Notes: generated by a model from the letters alone, not told the origin. A DNA stretch of 64,000 nucleotides from Vallitalea maricola (GCF_036985595.1 NZ_BTPU01000009.1:62001-126000), one strand, 5' to 3'; shown: positions 17,303 to 27,058, numbered from the stretch's first letter. Program-made: numbers and translations.

Positions 17303-19089
17303 GTAAAAAGATGAAAAAGCTCCTTATTCTTAATATCCCTTACCTTGTGTTGGGGCTGCTGTTCACCAAGCTGCCCGAAGCATGGCGGTATACAAGCGGT
17401 GCTGATTTTGGGGAAAAGATACTGCATTTAGGCGAGGGATTTTCCCAAGCCTTTGCAGTCCCTTTTCCGTCCTTTTACCCTGCTGATTTGCTGATTGGGC
17501 TTGCCATTGGAGGACTGCTCCGGCTTATGATTTATGTCCGCAGCAAAAACGCAAAAAAGTACCGCAAGGGCATTGAGTACGGCTCTGCCCGTTGGGGCAA
17601 TGCAAAGGACATTGAGCCGTATGTAGACCCTACATTTCAAAATAATGTGATACTTACCCAAACAGAACGGCTGACTATGAACAGCCGCCCCAAAGACCCT
17701 AAGACGGCACGAAACAAAAATGTGCTGATTGTGGGCGGCTCGGGAAGTGGTAAAACAAGGTTTTGGCTGAAGCCAAACCTTATGCAGTGCCATTCCTCAT
17801 TCGTTGTCACCGACCCCAAAGGCAGTATCGTAGTAGAGTGCGGCAAGCTGCTGCTCCGTGAGGGCTACAAGGTGAAAATCCTCAACGCTATCAATTTCAA
17901 GAAATCCATGCACTATAACCCTTTCGCCTACATCAAGAGTGAAAAGGATATTTTGAAGCTCGTCACCACCTTAATCGCCAACACCAAGGGCGAGGGCAAA
18001 GCCGGTGACGATTTTTGGGTGAAAGCGGAAACCCTGCTCTACACCGCCCTTATCGCCTATATCTACTATGAAGCCCCCGAACATGAGCAGAACTTCACTA
18101 CGCTGATTGAGTTTATCAATGCCAGTGAAGTCCGTGAGGACGATGAGGAATTTAAGAACAATGTGAATTTGATGTTTGACAGGTTGGAAGAAAAAGACCC
18201 ACAGCACTTTGCGGTAAGGCAGTATAAGAAGTACAAATTAGCCGCAGGCAAGACAGCCAAGTCGATTTTAATTAGCTGCGGTGCAAGATTAGCTCCCTTT
18301 GATATTAAAGAGCTACGGGAGCTGACCGCCTATGATGAACTGGAGCTTGACACCCTTGGGGACAGGAAAACTGCCTTGTTTATCATCATCAGCGACACCG
18401 ATGCCACATTCAATTTCCTTGTATCCATGTGCTACACACAGCTTTTCAATCTGCTCTGTGATAAAGCAGATGATGTGTACGGCGGCAGGCTGCCTGTTCA
18501 TGTGCGGTGCTTGATTGATGAGTGTGCCAATATCGGGCAGATACCCAACCTCGAAAAACTCATGGCAACAATCCGAAGCCGTGAAATCTCCGCCTGCCTT
18601 GTGTTGCAGGCACAATCACAGCTCAAGGCACTCTACAAGGACAACGCTGACACCATTATCGGCAACTGTGACAGCATGATTTTCCTTGGCGGCAAGGAGA
18701 AAACCACCCTCAAGGACTTGACCGAAACCCTTGGCAAAGAAACCATTGATATGTTCAACACCTCCGACACAAGAGGAAGTCAGCGGAGCTATGGTATCAA
18801 TTATCAGCGGCTTGGAAAAGAGCTTATGAGCATGGACGAGCTTTCCGTTATGGACGGCGGTAAATGTATCTTACAGCTTAGAGGTGTTCGCCCCTTTTTC
18901 AGCGATAAGTACGATATTACAAAGCACCCAAAATACAAGTATCTGTCTGATTTTGATAAGAAGAACGCTTTTGACATTGAGAAATTCTTATCCACAAAAC
19001 TAAAGCTCAAGCCCAATGATGTGTACGAGGTATTCGACATGGGTAAGGAGGAAGAAACAGACGAGCCAAAGCCCACCGAGGGGCAATAA
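17299..19089 (+). CDS. VirD4/TcpA-type coupling protein
   Basis: The 596-residue protein has two N-terminal membrane helices (about residues 7-25 and 50-75), then a VirD4/TraG ATPase domain. Walker A is VGGSGSGKT near residue 142, and Walker B is CLIDECANIG near residue 405. DPKGSIVVECGKLL and the C-terminal ATIRSREISACLVLQAQSQL are typical of the family (CD1115-like in C. difficile elements). It is the type IV coupling protein that brings the relaxase-DNA complex to the secretion channel. Its start overlaps pcfB. Confidence 0.93.
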   Translation: MSKKMKKLLILNIPYLVLGLLFTKLPEAWRYTSGADFGEKILHLGEGFSQAFAVPFPSFYPADLLIGLAIGGLLRLMIYVRSKNAKKYRKGIEYGSARWGNAKDIEPYVDPTFQNNVILTQTERLTMNSRPKDPKTARNKNVLIVGGSGSGKTRFWLKPNLMQCHSSFVVTDPKGSIVVECGKLLLREGYKVKILNAINFKKSMHYNPFAYIKSEKDILKLVTTLIANTKGEGKAGDDFWVKAETLLYTALIAYIYYEAPEHEQNFTTLIEFINASEVREDDEEFKNNVNLMFDRLEEKDPQHFAVRQYKKYKLAAGKTAKSILISCGARLAPFDIKELRELTAYDELELDTLGDRKTALFIIISDTDATFNFLVSMCYTQLFNLLCDKADDVYGGRLPVHVRCLIDECANIGQIPNLEKLMATIRSREISACLVLQAQSQLKALYKDNADTIIGNCDSMIFLGGKEKTTLKDLTETLGKETIDMFNTSDTRGSQRSYGINYQRLGKELMSMDELSVMDGGKCILQLRGVRPFFSDKYDITKHPKYKYLSDFDKKNAFDIEKFLSTKLKLKPNDVYEVFDMGKEEETDEPKPTEGQ

Positions 19090-19152
19090 GCACTGCCGTT
19101 TACGGTGGTGCTTTTCATATATACACAGCCACAGGGAAAGGAGGTGCTGCCT

Positions 19153-19194
19153 ATGATTGTGGTCATCTAACGCTGTCAGTGTACAGCGTTTTTT
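19153..19194 (+). promoter_or_regulatory. Five-codon leader ORF overlapping an intrinsic terminator
   Basis: AAAGGAGG (19138-19145) is followed by ATG at 19153 and a reading frame MIVVI ending with TAA at 19168-19170. The stop codon overlaps the first bases of a hairpin, AACGCTGT at 19169-19176 with ACAGCGTT at 19183-19190, followed by a T-run. A ribosome stopped at the TAA would cover the stem base, so it resembles a translation-coupled attenuator upstream of the Maff2 gene. Confidence 0.5.
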
Positions 19195-19249
19195 CATTTG
19201 CAGAAACCTAACAACCAAACCAAAAACAAATTTAAAGGAGAAAAACACT

Positions 19250-19462
19250 ATGGAATTTTTTAATCAGGCAATTACCGTTTTACAAACACTCGTTATCGCT
19301 CTTGGTGCAGGACTTGGCATTTGGGGAGTTATCAATCTCTTGGAGGGTTACGGCAACGACAACCCCGGGGCTAAATCACAGGGCATGAAGCAGCTCATGG
19401 CAGGCGGTGGCGTAGCACTGATTGGCATGACCCTTGTACCGCTTCTTTCTGGCTTGTTCTAA
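19250..19462 (+). CDS. Maff2 family membrane protein
   Basis: The start at 19250 follows AAAGGAG; an open frame upstream runs through the terminator and is ignored. The 70-residue protein has two hydrophobic helices (ITVLQTLVIALGAGLGIWGV and LMAGGGVALIGMTLVPLL) joined by NLLEGYGNDNPGAKSQGMKQ. This is the Maff2 family of Tn1549-like elements, resembling small VirB2-like pilin subunits in size and topology. A channel or pilin role is inference. The next gene starts 10 bases later. Confidence 0.9.
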   Translation: MEFFNQAITVLQTLVIALGAGLGIWGVINLLEGYGNDNPGAKSQGMKQLMAGGGVALIGMTLVPLLSGLF

Positions 19463-19472
19463 GGAGTAGCTT

Positions 19473-20336
19473 ATGGATTTTATCCTTGATGCAATCAACG
19501 AGTGGATTAAAAATCTGCTCGTTGACGGCATTATGGGTAATTTAACAGGCTTGTTCGATAACATCAATTCCGAAGTTGCAAGAATAGCCGGAGATGTAGG
19601 AAAAACACCGTCACAATGGAATGGCGGTGTTTTTTCTATGATACAGAACTTATCGGACACCGTTATCATGCCCATTGCCGGAATAATCTTGACCTTTGTG
19701 ATGTGCTACGAACTGATACAAATGGTCATTGACAGAAACAATCTGCACGACTTTCCACCCTCGGACATTTTCAAGTGGATGATGAAAACCTTTATTGCCG
19801 TGGTACTGGTCACAAACACATTTCCCATTATGATGGGGATATTTGATGTGGCACAATCGGTGATTTCCGATGCGGCAGGAGTAATCCTCACCGACACCGC
19901 CATAGGCGTGGAAACCTTAGATGCCCTGCGTGAAAGCCTGCTTGAAATGGATATAGGCTCACTCTTGGGGCTGTATCTGCAAAGTTTCCTCATGGGGATA
20001 ATCATGTGGGCATTGACTGTCTGCATTTTCATCATCGTGTACGGCAGGATGCTTGAAATCTACCTTATGACCTCCCTTGGAGCAATCCCCATTGCCACCA
20101 TGTCAAGCAAGGAATGGAACATGGGAAACAACTATCTCAAAGCCCTGCTTGCCCTCGCATTTCAAGGTTTCCTCATTATGGTGTGCGTTGGCATTTATGC
20201 GGTGCTTATCCAGTCCATCGCAACAGAGGGTGACCCCATCGGGGCAATTTGGACTTGCATGATGTACACGGTGCTGCTCTGCTTTGCCCTCTTTAAGACA
20301 GGAACGCTTGCAAAGAGCATTTTCTCAGCCCATTAA
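19473..20336 (+). CDS. VirB6/TrbL-like conjugation membrane protein
   Basis: The 287-residue protein has an N-terminal amphipathic region and six or so membrane helices (VIMPIAGIILTFVMCYELI, FIAVVLVTNTFPIMMGIF, FLMGIIMWALTVCIFIIV, FQGFLIMVCVGIYAVLI, CMMYTVLLCFALFK). It fits the VirB6/TrbL-type channel component family called CD0411-like in C. difficile elements. The SD AAGGAG precedes the ATG. Position between Maff2 and PrgI is the standard order of the mating-pore module. Confidence 0.87.
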   Translation: MDFILDAINEWIKNLLVDGIMGNLTGLFDNINSEVARIAGDVGKTPSQWNGGVFSMIQNLSDTVIMPIAGIILTFVMCYELIQMVIDRNNLHDFPPSDIFKWMMKTFIAVVLVTNTFPIMMGIFDVAQSVISDAAGVILTDTAIGVETLDALRESLLEMDIGSLLGLYLQSFLMGIIMWALTVCIFIIVYGRMLEIYLMTSLGAIPIATMSSKEWNMGNNYLKALLALAFQGFLIMVCVGIYAVLIQSIATEGDPIGAIWTCMMYTVLLCFALFKTGTLAKSIFSAH

Positions 20337-20360
20337 AATCAAAACGGAAAGGAGGATTTT

Positions 20361-20741
20361 ATGGCTTATGTACCAATCCCCAAGGATTTAAGCAATGTAA
20401 AAACAAAGGTGATGCTAAACCTCACCAAGCGGCAGCTTATCTGTTTTTCGGCGGCACTGGCGGTAGGTTTACCGCCTTTTTTCATTCTCAAGGACTATAT
20501 CGGCATTAGCCCTGCGGTACTGGTGATGATGTTTCTCATGCTGCCGCTGTTCATGTTCGCCATGTATGAAAAGCACGGTCAGCCCCTTGAGGTCATACTC
20601 AAAAACTATGTGGCGGTGCGTTTCCTAAACCCCAAACAAAGACCTTACAGGACGGATAATTTTTATCCGTTATTGGAAAGGCAATATCAGTTAGACAGGG
20701 AGGTAAATCAAATTGTCAAAAATCGAAAAGAAGCCCGTTAA
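20361..20741 (+). CDS. PrgI family protein, VirB3-like
   Basis: The 126-residue protein has a short soluble N-terminus (YVPIPKDLSNVKTKVM), two close membrane helices (LICFSAALAVGLPPFFILKD and VLVMMFLMLPLFMFAMYE) and a basic C-terminus (QRPYRTDNFYPLLE). This is the PrgI family, VirB3-like partner of the VirB4 ATPase. Its stop lies within the start region of virB4, a 29-base overlap, as in other elements of this type. Confidence 0.9.
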   Translation: MAYVPIPKDLSNVKTKVMLNLTKRQLICFSAALAVGLPPFFILKDYIGISPAVLVMMFLMLPLFMFAMYEKHGQPLEVILKNYVAVRFLNPKQRPYRTDNFYPLLERQYQLDREVNQIVKNRKEAR

Positions 20742-23118
20742 GCCCCTAAAGCTGGCAAAGGCAGAAAAACAAAACATCGCATTGGCGGTGCAAAAGGCAA
20801 ACAATAAACCCAAAGGAGTAAAGTCCGCACAGGACAGTATCCCGTACCGTCATATCTTCCCCGATGGTATCTGTCATGTAGGCGATAAGCTCTATACCAA
20901 AACCCTGCAATTTGGTGACATCAATTATCAGATTGCACAGAACGAGGACAAGACCGCCATTTTTGAAAGTTGGTGCGATTTCCTCAACTACTTTGACAGC
21001 ACAATCAAATTTCAGCTCACATTTCTTAACACCACAGCCAATGCAAAAGACTATGAAAAAAGCATTTTTATCGCTCCGCAGGCAGATGATTTTGACAGTA
21101 TCCGAACCGAGTATACCGAGATGCTGCATAATCAGCTTTCAAGAGGAAACAACGGGCTTGTAAAAACAAAGTACCTCACATTCGCCATTGAAGCGGATAA
21201 CATCAAAATTGCAAAACCTCGTTTGGAACGCATTGAAAATGACCTGTGGAACGCCTTTAAGCGGCTTGGTGTGCAGCTCACTTCCCTTGACGGCAGAGAA
21301 CGGTTAAGGCTCATGCACAACATTCTCCGCATGGGCGGCAATGACCCCTTTGCGTTTGAATGGAAATGGCTTGCCCCCTCGGGGCTTAGTACCAAAGACT
21401 TTATCGCTCCGTCCTCCTTTGAGTTTAAGGAAAAAGGCACGTTCCGCACAGGGGATAAATACGGTGCAATGTCATTTTTGCAGATACTCGCCCCCGAGCT
21501 GAATGACCGTGTGCTGTCGGACTTTTTGGAAATGGAAAGCAACCTCATTGTCACCATGCACATTCAGTCGGTAGACCAAATGAAAGCCATTAAAACTATC
21601 AAGCGTAAGATTACCGACCTCGACAAAATGAAGATTGAGGAACAAAAAAAGGCGGTCAGAAGTGGCTACGATATGGACATCATTCCCTCCGACCTTGCCA
21701 CCTACGGCGGTGAAGCGAAAAAGCTCCTTGCCGACTTGCAGAGCCGCAACGAGCGAATGTTTTTAATGACATTCCTTGTGCTGAACACGGCTGACAGCAA
21801 AAAGGAACTGGACAATATCCTGCTGCAAGCAAGCGGTATTGCCAACAAGCACAACTGTACTCTCATAAGACTTGACTATCAGCAGGAACAGGGCTTTATG
21901 TCCTCTCTGCCCCTTGGCAAAAACCTTATCCCCATTCAGCGGAGCTTGACCACCTCAAGCACCGCTATTTTTGTACCATTTACCACGCAGGAGCTGTTCC
22001 AGTCCGGCGGTGAAGCCTTGTATTATGGGCTGAACGCTCTTTCAAGCAACCTTATCATGGTAGACCGCAAGCAGCTTAAAAACCCCAACGGGCTAATCCT
22101 TGGAACTCCGGGCAGTGGCAAGAGCTTTTCTGCAAAGCGTGAAATCACCAATGTCTTTCTCATCACCACCGATGACATCATTGTATGTGACCCCGAGGGC
22201 GAATATTTTTCCCTCGTGCAAAGGCTCAAAGGACAGGTGATTAAAATCTCGCCCACAAGCAGCCAGTACATCAACCCGATGGACATTAACCTCAATTACA
22301 GTGAGGACGACAGCCCACTTGCCTTAAAGAGTGATTTTATCCTTTCCCTTTGTGAGCTGATTGTAGGCGGCAAGGACGGATTGACTCCTGTGGAGAAATC
22401 CATTATTGACCGTTGTGTGACCCTTGTATATGCCGAGTATCTTGCCGACCCCACCCCTGCCAAAATGCCAATCTTAGGCGATTTGTATGATGCTCTCGGC
22501 AGGCAGGAGGAAAAAGAAGCCAAGCATATCCGTTCCGCCCTTGAAATCTATGTCACAGGTAGCCTTTCGGTGTTCAATCATCAGACCAATGTGGATATTC
22601 AAAACCGCCTTGTCTGCTTTGACATTAAGGAACTGGGTAAACAGCTTAAAAAGCTGGGTATGCTTGTGGTGCAAGACCAAGTTTGGAACAGAGTGACGGT
22701 CAACCGTGCGGAAAAACGCTCCACCCGCTACTATATGGACGAATTTCATCTGCTCTTAAAAGAGGAACAGACTGCCGCCTATTCAGTAGAGATTTGGAAA
22801 CGCTTTCGTAAATGGGGCGGTATCCCAACAGCCATTACGCAGAACATCAAAGACCTGTTATCCTCTCGTGAGGTGGAAAATATCTTTGAAAACAGCGACT
22901 TTGTGTATATGCTCAACCAAGCCGCAGGCGACAGACAGATACTTGCCAAGCAGCTCAATATCTCCCCTCATCAGCTCTCCTATGTAACAGGCAGCGGTGT
23001 CGGTGAGGGACTGCTCTTTTACGGCAATGTCATTCTGCCATTCGTGGATAAATTCCCGAAAAACACCGAGCTTTACAGCATTATGACCACCAAGCTTGAT
23101 GAAACCAAGCAGGAGTAA
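20713..23118 (+). CDS. VirB4-like conjugation ATPase
   Basis: The start is the TTG at 20713 after GGGAGG, inside prgI. The 801-residue protein has an N-terminal VirB4 domain and a C-terminal RecA-like ATPase domain with Walker A GTPGSGKS near residue 464 and Walker B YYMDEFHLLL near residue 673. NAITQNIKDLLSSREVENIFENSD-type sequence follows, as in CD1110-like proteins. It powers assembly of the mating channel at the membrane. Length is normal and the frame is intact. Confidence 0.93.
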   Translation: MSKIEKKPVKPLKLAKAEKQNIALAVQKANNKPKGVKSAQDSIPYRHIFPDGICHVGDKLYTKTLQFGDINYQIAQNEDKTAIFESWCDFLNYFDSTIKFQLTFLNTTANAKDYEKSIFIAPQADDFDSIRTEYTEMLHNQLSRGNNGLVKTKYLTFAIEADNIKIAKPRLERIENDLWNAFKRLGVQLTSLDGRERLRLMHNILRMGGNDPFAFEWKWLAPSGLSTKDFIAPSSFEFKEKGTFRTGDKYGAMSFLQILAPELNDRVLSDFLEMESNLIVTMHIQSVDQMKAIKTIKRKITDLDKMKIEEQKKAVRSGYDMDIIPSDLATYGGEAKKLLADLQSRNERMFLMTFLVLNTADSKKELDNILLQASGIANKHNCTLIRLDYQQEQGFMSSLPLGKNLIPIQRSLTTSSTAIFVPFTTQELFQSGGEALYYGLNALSSNLIMVDRKQLKNPNGLILGTPGSGKSFSAKREITNVFLITTDDIIVCDPEGEYFSLVQRLKGQVIKISPTSSQYINPMDINLNYSEDDSPLALKSDFILSLCELIVGGKDGLTPVEKSIIDRCVTLVYAEYLADPTPAKMPILGDLYDALGRQEEKEAKHIRSALEIYVTGSLSVFNHQTNVDIQNRLVCFDIKELGKQLKKLGMLVVQDQVWNRVTVNRAEKRSTRYYMDEFHLLLKEEQTAAYSVEIWKRFRKWGGIPTAITQNIKDLLSSREVENIFENSDFVYMLNQAAGDRQILAKQLNISPHQLSYVTGSGVGEGLLFYGNVILPFVDKFPKNTELYSIMTTKLDETKQE

Positions 23119-23130
23119 AGGCGGTGTGCG

Positions 23131-24894
23131 ATGAAAAAACAATCAAGGCTTCAATTTACCGAAGAAGAACGAGCCGACCCCACTTTAGAAAAGCCCATAG
23201 CAAAATCGGAAAAAGCGGCTGACAAAGTGGATAAGGCACAAGCCAAAATCCCCAAAAAGACAGTCAAGACCAAGGAACGCACCGTTGATGCCGATACAGG
23301 CAAAGCAAAGGTGCGTTTGTGCTTTGAAGAAGTGGATAAACCAAAACCGTCCTCCAAGCTTACCCATGGTATAAAAAAAGCTCCCCAAAGAGCTGTTACA
23401 TCTTCCGTTCATAAGAAAATCAGTGAAGATGAGCAGGACAATGTGGGGCTTGAAGCGGCACACAGCACGGAAAAGGCAGGCGAATTTGCCCTGCACCGTG
23501 TACAGGGTGCGTATCATTCCCACAAGCTGAAGCCCTACCGCAACTTAGCAAAGGCAGAGAAAAAAAGCATACAAGCCGATGTGAATGTCCTTTACAAGAA
23601 AAGTCTGAGGGACAATCCGCAGGCGGCAAGCAACCCTATTTCCCGCTTTCAGCAAAAGAGAGCTATCAAAAAACAGTACCTTGCCACAAGGCACGGCAAA
23701 GGCTCCAAAGCGGCACAGACCACAGCACAGACCACAAAATCAGCAGTAAAAAAAGGGGCTGATACGGTATCAAAGGCAGTAACGGCAATCGCTAAAAATC
23801 CAAAGGTACTGCTTGTGATACTTGCCCTGTTCCTGCTCCTTGCGGTAATTGTCAGTGCAGTATCTTCCTGCTCGGTGATGTTTCAAGGAGCAATGTCCAA
23901 TGTGGTGTCCACCTCTTACACCTCCGAAAATGAGGAACTCATTGCCGCCAATGACGATTACACCGCACTGGAAACGGCACTGCAACAGCAGATTGACCAT
24001 ATTGAACAGGATTACCCCGATTATGACGAGTACCGCTATGATTTAGACCCTATCAACCATGACCCTCATCAGCTTGCTTCTTACCTTACCGCCTTACTGC
24101 AATATTTCAAGGCAAGCGAGGTACAGGGCGAATTACAGAGGGTGTTTGAACAGCAATATAAGCTCACCATAACCGAAACCGTGGAGGTACGCTACCGCAC
24201 TGAAACGAGGACGGACACATGGACAGATGAGGACGGCAATACCCATACCGATACTTACGAGGTGGAAGTCCCCTATGACTACTACATCTTGAATGTGAAG
24301 CTCACAAACAGCTCCATAAACACCGTGGCAAACAGCCTGCTTACCCCCGAACAGCTTGAAATGTACCATGTCTATCTGCAAACCAAGGGCAACAAACCCC
24401 TGCTTTTTGGCGGCGGCTCGATTGACGGCAGCCCCTCCACCGATTTAAGCGGTGTGGACTTTGTAGACGGTGAACGGCAGGGCAACCAAAACACTGTGAA
24501 CATTGCACTTTCACAGGTGGGCAATGTGGGCGGTCAGCCTTACTGGTCATGGTACGGCTTTAACAGCCGTGTGGAATGGTGTGCCTGCTTTGTATCTTGG
24601 GTGCTTAATCAAGCCGGATATTCCGAGCCTAAGTTTGCCGCCTGTCAGAGCCAAGGTGTGCCGTACTTCTCGTCAAATGGGCGGTGGGCAAACCGAGGGT
24701 ACAGTGACATTGCCCCCGGCGATGTGATTTTCTTCGACTGGCAGGGTGACGGACATTCCGACCATGTGGGCATTGTCATCGGCACAGACGGCAGCCGTGT
24801 TTATACCGTAGAGGACAACTCCGGCGATGCCTGCAAAGTAAGGGATTATGACCTGAACAGCAGCGTGATTATGGGCTATGGACTGATGAATTAA
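23131..24894 (+). CDS. CHAP-domain cell-wall hydrolase of the mating pore
   Basis: The 587-residue protein has a long Lys/Ala-rich cytoplasmic region (residues 1-220), one membrane helix (LLVILALFLLLAVIVSAVSS, about 228-250) and an extracellular part. The last 130 residues are a CHAP amidase/peptidase: catalytic Cys in VEWCACFVSW, His in SDHVGIV and the polar residue in VEDNSGD. This is the CD1108-type element protein that cuts peptidoglycan for the channel. It lacks the lysozyme-like domain that many homologous conjugative hydrolases carry. It begins 12 bases after virB4. Confidence 0.9.
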   Translation: MKKQSRLQFTEEERADPTLEKPIAKSEKAADKVDKAQAKIPKKTVKTKERTVDADTGKAKVRLCFEEVDKPKPSSKLTHGIKKAPQRAVTSSVHKKISEDEQDNVGLEAAHSTEKAGEFALHRVQGAYHSHKLKPYRNLAKAEKKSIQADVNVLYKKSLRDNPQAASNPISRFQQKRAIKKQYLATRHGKGSKAAQTTAQTTKSAVKKGADTVSKAVTAIAKNPKVLLVILALFLLLAVIVSAVSSCSVMFQGAMSNVVSTSYTSENEELIAANDDYTALETALQQQIDHIEQDYPDYDEYRYDLDPINHDPHQLASYLTALLQYFKASEVQGELQRVFEQQYKLTITETVEVRYRTETRTDTWTDEDGNTHTDTYEVEVPYDYYILNVKLTNSSINTVANSLLTPEQLEMYHVYLQTKGNKPLLFGGGSIDGSPSTDLSGVDFVDGERQGNQNTVNIALSQVGNVGGQPYWSWYGFNSRVEWCACFVSWVLNQAGYSEPKFAACQSQGVPYFSSNGRWANRGYSDIAPGDVIFFDWQGDGHSDHVGIVIGTDGSRVYTVEDNSGDACKVRDYDLNSSVIMGYGLMN

Positions 24895-24906
24895 GGAGGA
24901 AGCTAT

Positions 24907-25164
24907 TTGAACGCAAAACTAAAAAAGGTGCTGTCCGATATGAAGAAAATCGAGGATAAAATCGGGCTTTTGCAAGAAAAATGGGAAGAACTGAACAGGC
25001 AAAAGACCGAGCTTGAAAACCTTGAAATCATCGGGCTTATCCGAGGTGCAAAAATCAGCACAGAAAATCTAAACGATGTTATCACGGCATACCGCAGCAA
25101 AAGCGGTGTGCCTTTTTCATCTGAAAAACAGGAGGAAAACAAGAATGAAAATGAAGAAATCTAA
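24907..25164 (+). CDS. DUF4315 family coiled-coil protein
   Basis: TTG at 24907 follows AAGGAGG. The 85-residue protein is a charged coiled coil (DMKKIEDKIGLLQEKWEELN, residues 10-40) with a C-terminal helix (NLNDVITAYRSKSG). It matches the DUF4315 family of Tn1549-like elements. Its end overlaps the start of the next gene by 20 bases. Function unknown; position in the transfer operon suggests an accessory role. Confidence 0.88.
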   Translation: MNAKLKKVLSDMKKIEDKIGLLQEKWEELNRQKTELENLEIIGLIRGAKISTENLNDVITAYRSKSGVPFSSEKQEENKNENEEI

Positions 25165-25879
25165 AATCCGTATGTTCGCTGTACTGCTTATGACGGTGCT
25201 TTGTATGACCGCTTTTTCCACCACTGCCTTTGCAAGCGGCGGTGAGGATTACACAGAGCCAACACCCGAGCCAACCGAAACGCCGTCCGTTCCCCTAACA
25301 CCCGAGGGCAATTTAACCCTTGTGGACGATGTGGAGCGAACAGACGAAATTGATAAGCAGTTTATTACCGCCGTATCCAAAAACGGCAACTACTTTTACC
25401 TTGTCATTGACCGTGCAGGCAAAGAGGACAATGTGTATCTCTTAAATATGGTCGATGAAGCCGACCTGCTTGCTCTTATGGAGGACGGCACTGCCACGCC
25501 TAAAGTCTGCTCCTGCAAGGATAAATGCGAAGTGGGTGCAGTCAATGGCGATTGTCCTGTATGCAGTACCGACAAAGGGAAATGCACAGGCAAAGCCCCC
25601 GAAGTAACCGAGCCTACTGACGAGCCGCAGCCCGAAAAAGAAAAAGGCAATCCAATGGGAATTGCGGCACTTTTACTTGTGTTCGGTTTAGTGGGCGGCG
25701 GTGCGTTCTATTACTTCAAGGTGGTAAAAAACAAGGCAAAGCCACAGAGCAACCCCAATATGAACGAATATGCTTTCAGTGATGACGAGGACGATGAGGA
25801 CGAATACGAGCCTGCCGCCGAAGAACAGGAAGAAATCCCCGCAGAAACTGCCGAGGAAAGCGAGGACGATGTGAAATGA
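25145..25879 (+). CDS. DUF4366 (CD1107-like) secreted membrane protein
   Basis: The ATG at 25145 follows AGGAGG and is preferred over an upstream open frame. The 244-residue protein has a signal peptide (MFAVLLMTVLCMTAFSTTAFA), a Pro/Thr/Glu-rich segment, a domain with VDDVERTDEIDKQFITAVSK, and a Cys-rich stretch with eight Cys around residues 120-150 (CSCKDKC, CPVC). Next come a membrane helix (GIAALLLVFGLVGGGAFYYF) and an acidic cytoplasmic tail. It is an exported type I membrane protein conserved in these elements; a role at the donor surface is inferred. Confidence 0.87.
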   Translation: MKMKKSKIRMFAVLLMTVLCMTAFSTTAFASGGEDYTEPTPEPTETPSVPLTPEGNLTLVDDVERTDEIDKQFITAVSKNGNYFYLVIDRAGKEDNVYLLNMVDEADLLALMEDGTATPKVCSCKDKCEVGAVNGDCPVCSTDKGKCTGKAPEVTEPTDEPQPEKEKGNPMGIAALLLVFGLVGGGAFYYFKVVKNKAKPQSNPNMNEYAFSDDEDDEDEYEPAAEEQEEIPAETAEESEDDVK

Positions 25880-26034
25880 CATACTTTACCGACAGCCCCT
25901 ATGAAAAAATGATGATGCAAAAGCCGCAGTATTCCTCTGCTCCTGCCAAGGACAGACCGCCCAAAAAGGAGAAGAAAGTCCGCAAGCTGATTATTGTCCA
26001 TGAGAAAAAGGAAGAAAAAAGCGGAGGTGCATAA
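25876..26034 (+). CDS. Small conserved element protein, 52 residues
   Basis: The ATG at 25876 overlaps the stop of the DUF4366 gene (ATGA) and the frame ends with TAA at 26032-26034, one base before the next ATG. The product starts MTYFTDSPYEKMMMQKPQYS and ends in a basic tail rich in Lys and Pro. The stop-start overlaps on both sides argue for real, coupled translation. Proteins with the MxYFTDSPxExMMMQxP start occur in related elements as I recall; the function is unknown. Confidence 0.75.
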   Translation: MTYFTDSPYEKMMMQKPQYSSAPAKDRPPKKEKKVRKLIIVHEKKEEKSGGA

Positions 26035-27054
26035 ATGCCGAAACCGCTGCCATTCACTGAGGAAGAAATGAAACAGGTCTTTGCCACAAACTTGATAGAA
26101 TATGCAAGGTCACAGGGCTTTGCGGTAGAAAAATCGGACAGGAAAACCTACCATGTGAAAGGACACGGCGGCTTGTATCTATTCCCCAAGGGCTACCACC
26201 ATTTCAGCCGTGGGGAAAGCGGAAATATCATAGACTTTGCAAAGGAATATCAAGGCTTATCTTTTATCACAGCGGTGGAAACCATTTTAGGTACAAGGGC
26301 TTACGCAAATACTTTGCTGCCCTTACCGCCAATTCCCGAGCGTGGGGAGTTGATACTGCCGCCCAAAAGCATGGACATACAGCAGGCACGGAACTATCTC
26401 ATAGAGGAACGCTGTCTTGACCCACAGATAGTAGACCGCTTAATCGGACAGGGCATGATTTATCAAGCGGTCACAAAGAGCAAAGGCACGGTGTATCAAA
26501 ACTGTGCCTTTGTTTCCTTTGATAAGGACGGTAAGCCACGCTACTGCTCCCTGCGTGGCATGGGCGGCTCCCGTTTCCGGCAAGATGTAGTCAATTCCGA
26601 TAAAAGCTACGGCTTTACCATGCAAGGCACGGGCAGCCGTGTCTTTGCCTTTGAAAGCCCCATTGATGCTATCAGCCATGCAACCCTTATGCGGCTAAAC
26701 GGCATGGACGATACCAAGGATTTCCGTATCTCCGAGGGCTGTTTATCCGACAAGGCACTGACAAGATTTTTAGCCGATAACCCACAAATAACCGAAATTG
26801 TGTTTTGCTTTGATAACGATGTTGACGGCAAAGACCATAAAGGCAATCCCCACAACCACGGACAGGAGTTTGCCAAAAAATGTGCAGAAAAATTGGGGGC
26901 AAAGGGATATGCCGTGTATATCCAAACACCCCACCGAAAAGATTTTAATGCCGATTTACAGTATATACGGCAATCGGTAATTGCAAAGTTAAGAGAAAAA
27001 CAAGTCCCCTCACCACAGAGGGCAGAAAAGAAAAAACAGGATAAGGAGAGATAA
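26035..27054 (+). CDS. DUF3991 and Toprim domain protein
   Basis: The 339-residue protein has an N-terminal zinc-less primase-like region with YHHFSRGESGNIIDFA, a DUF3991 domain (residues 100-190), and a Toprim domain: FAFESPIDAISH supplies the Glu and FCFDNDVDGKDH the DxD. It resembles DnaG-type primase fragments and likely acts on transferred single-stranded DNA, possibly as a primase or nuclease. Ribosome binding site GCGGAGGTG. It is followed by topoisomerase III after 4 bases. Confidence 0.9.
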   Translation: MPKPLPFTEEEMKQVFATNLIEYARSQGFAVEKSDRKTYHVKGHGGLYLFPKGYHHFSRGESGNIIDFAKEYQGLSFITAVETILGTRAYANTLLPLPPIPERGELILPPKSMDIQQARNYLIEERCLDPQIVDRLIGQGMIYQAVTKSKGTVYQNCAFVSFDKDGKPRYCSLRGMGGSRFRQDVVNSDKSYGFTMQGTGSRVFAFESPIDAISHATLMRLNGMDDTKDFRISEGCLSDKALTRFLADNPQITEIVFCFDNDVDGKDHKGNPHNHGQEFAKKCAEKLGAKGYAVYIQTPHRKDFNADLQYIRQSVIAKLREKQVPSPQRAEKKKQDKER

Positions 27055-27058
27055 CAAT

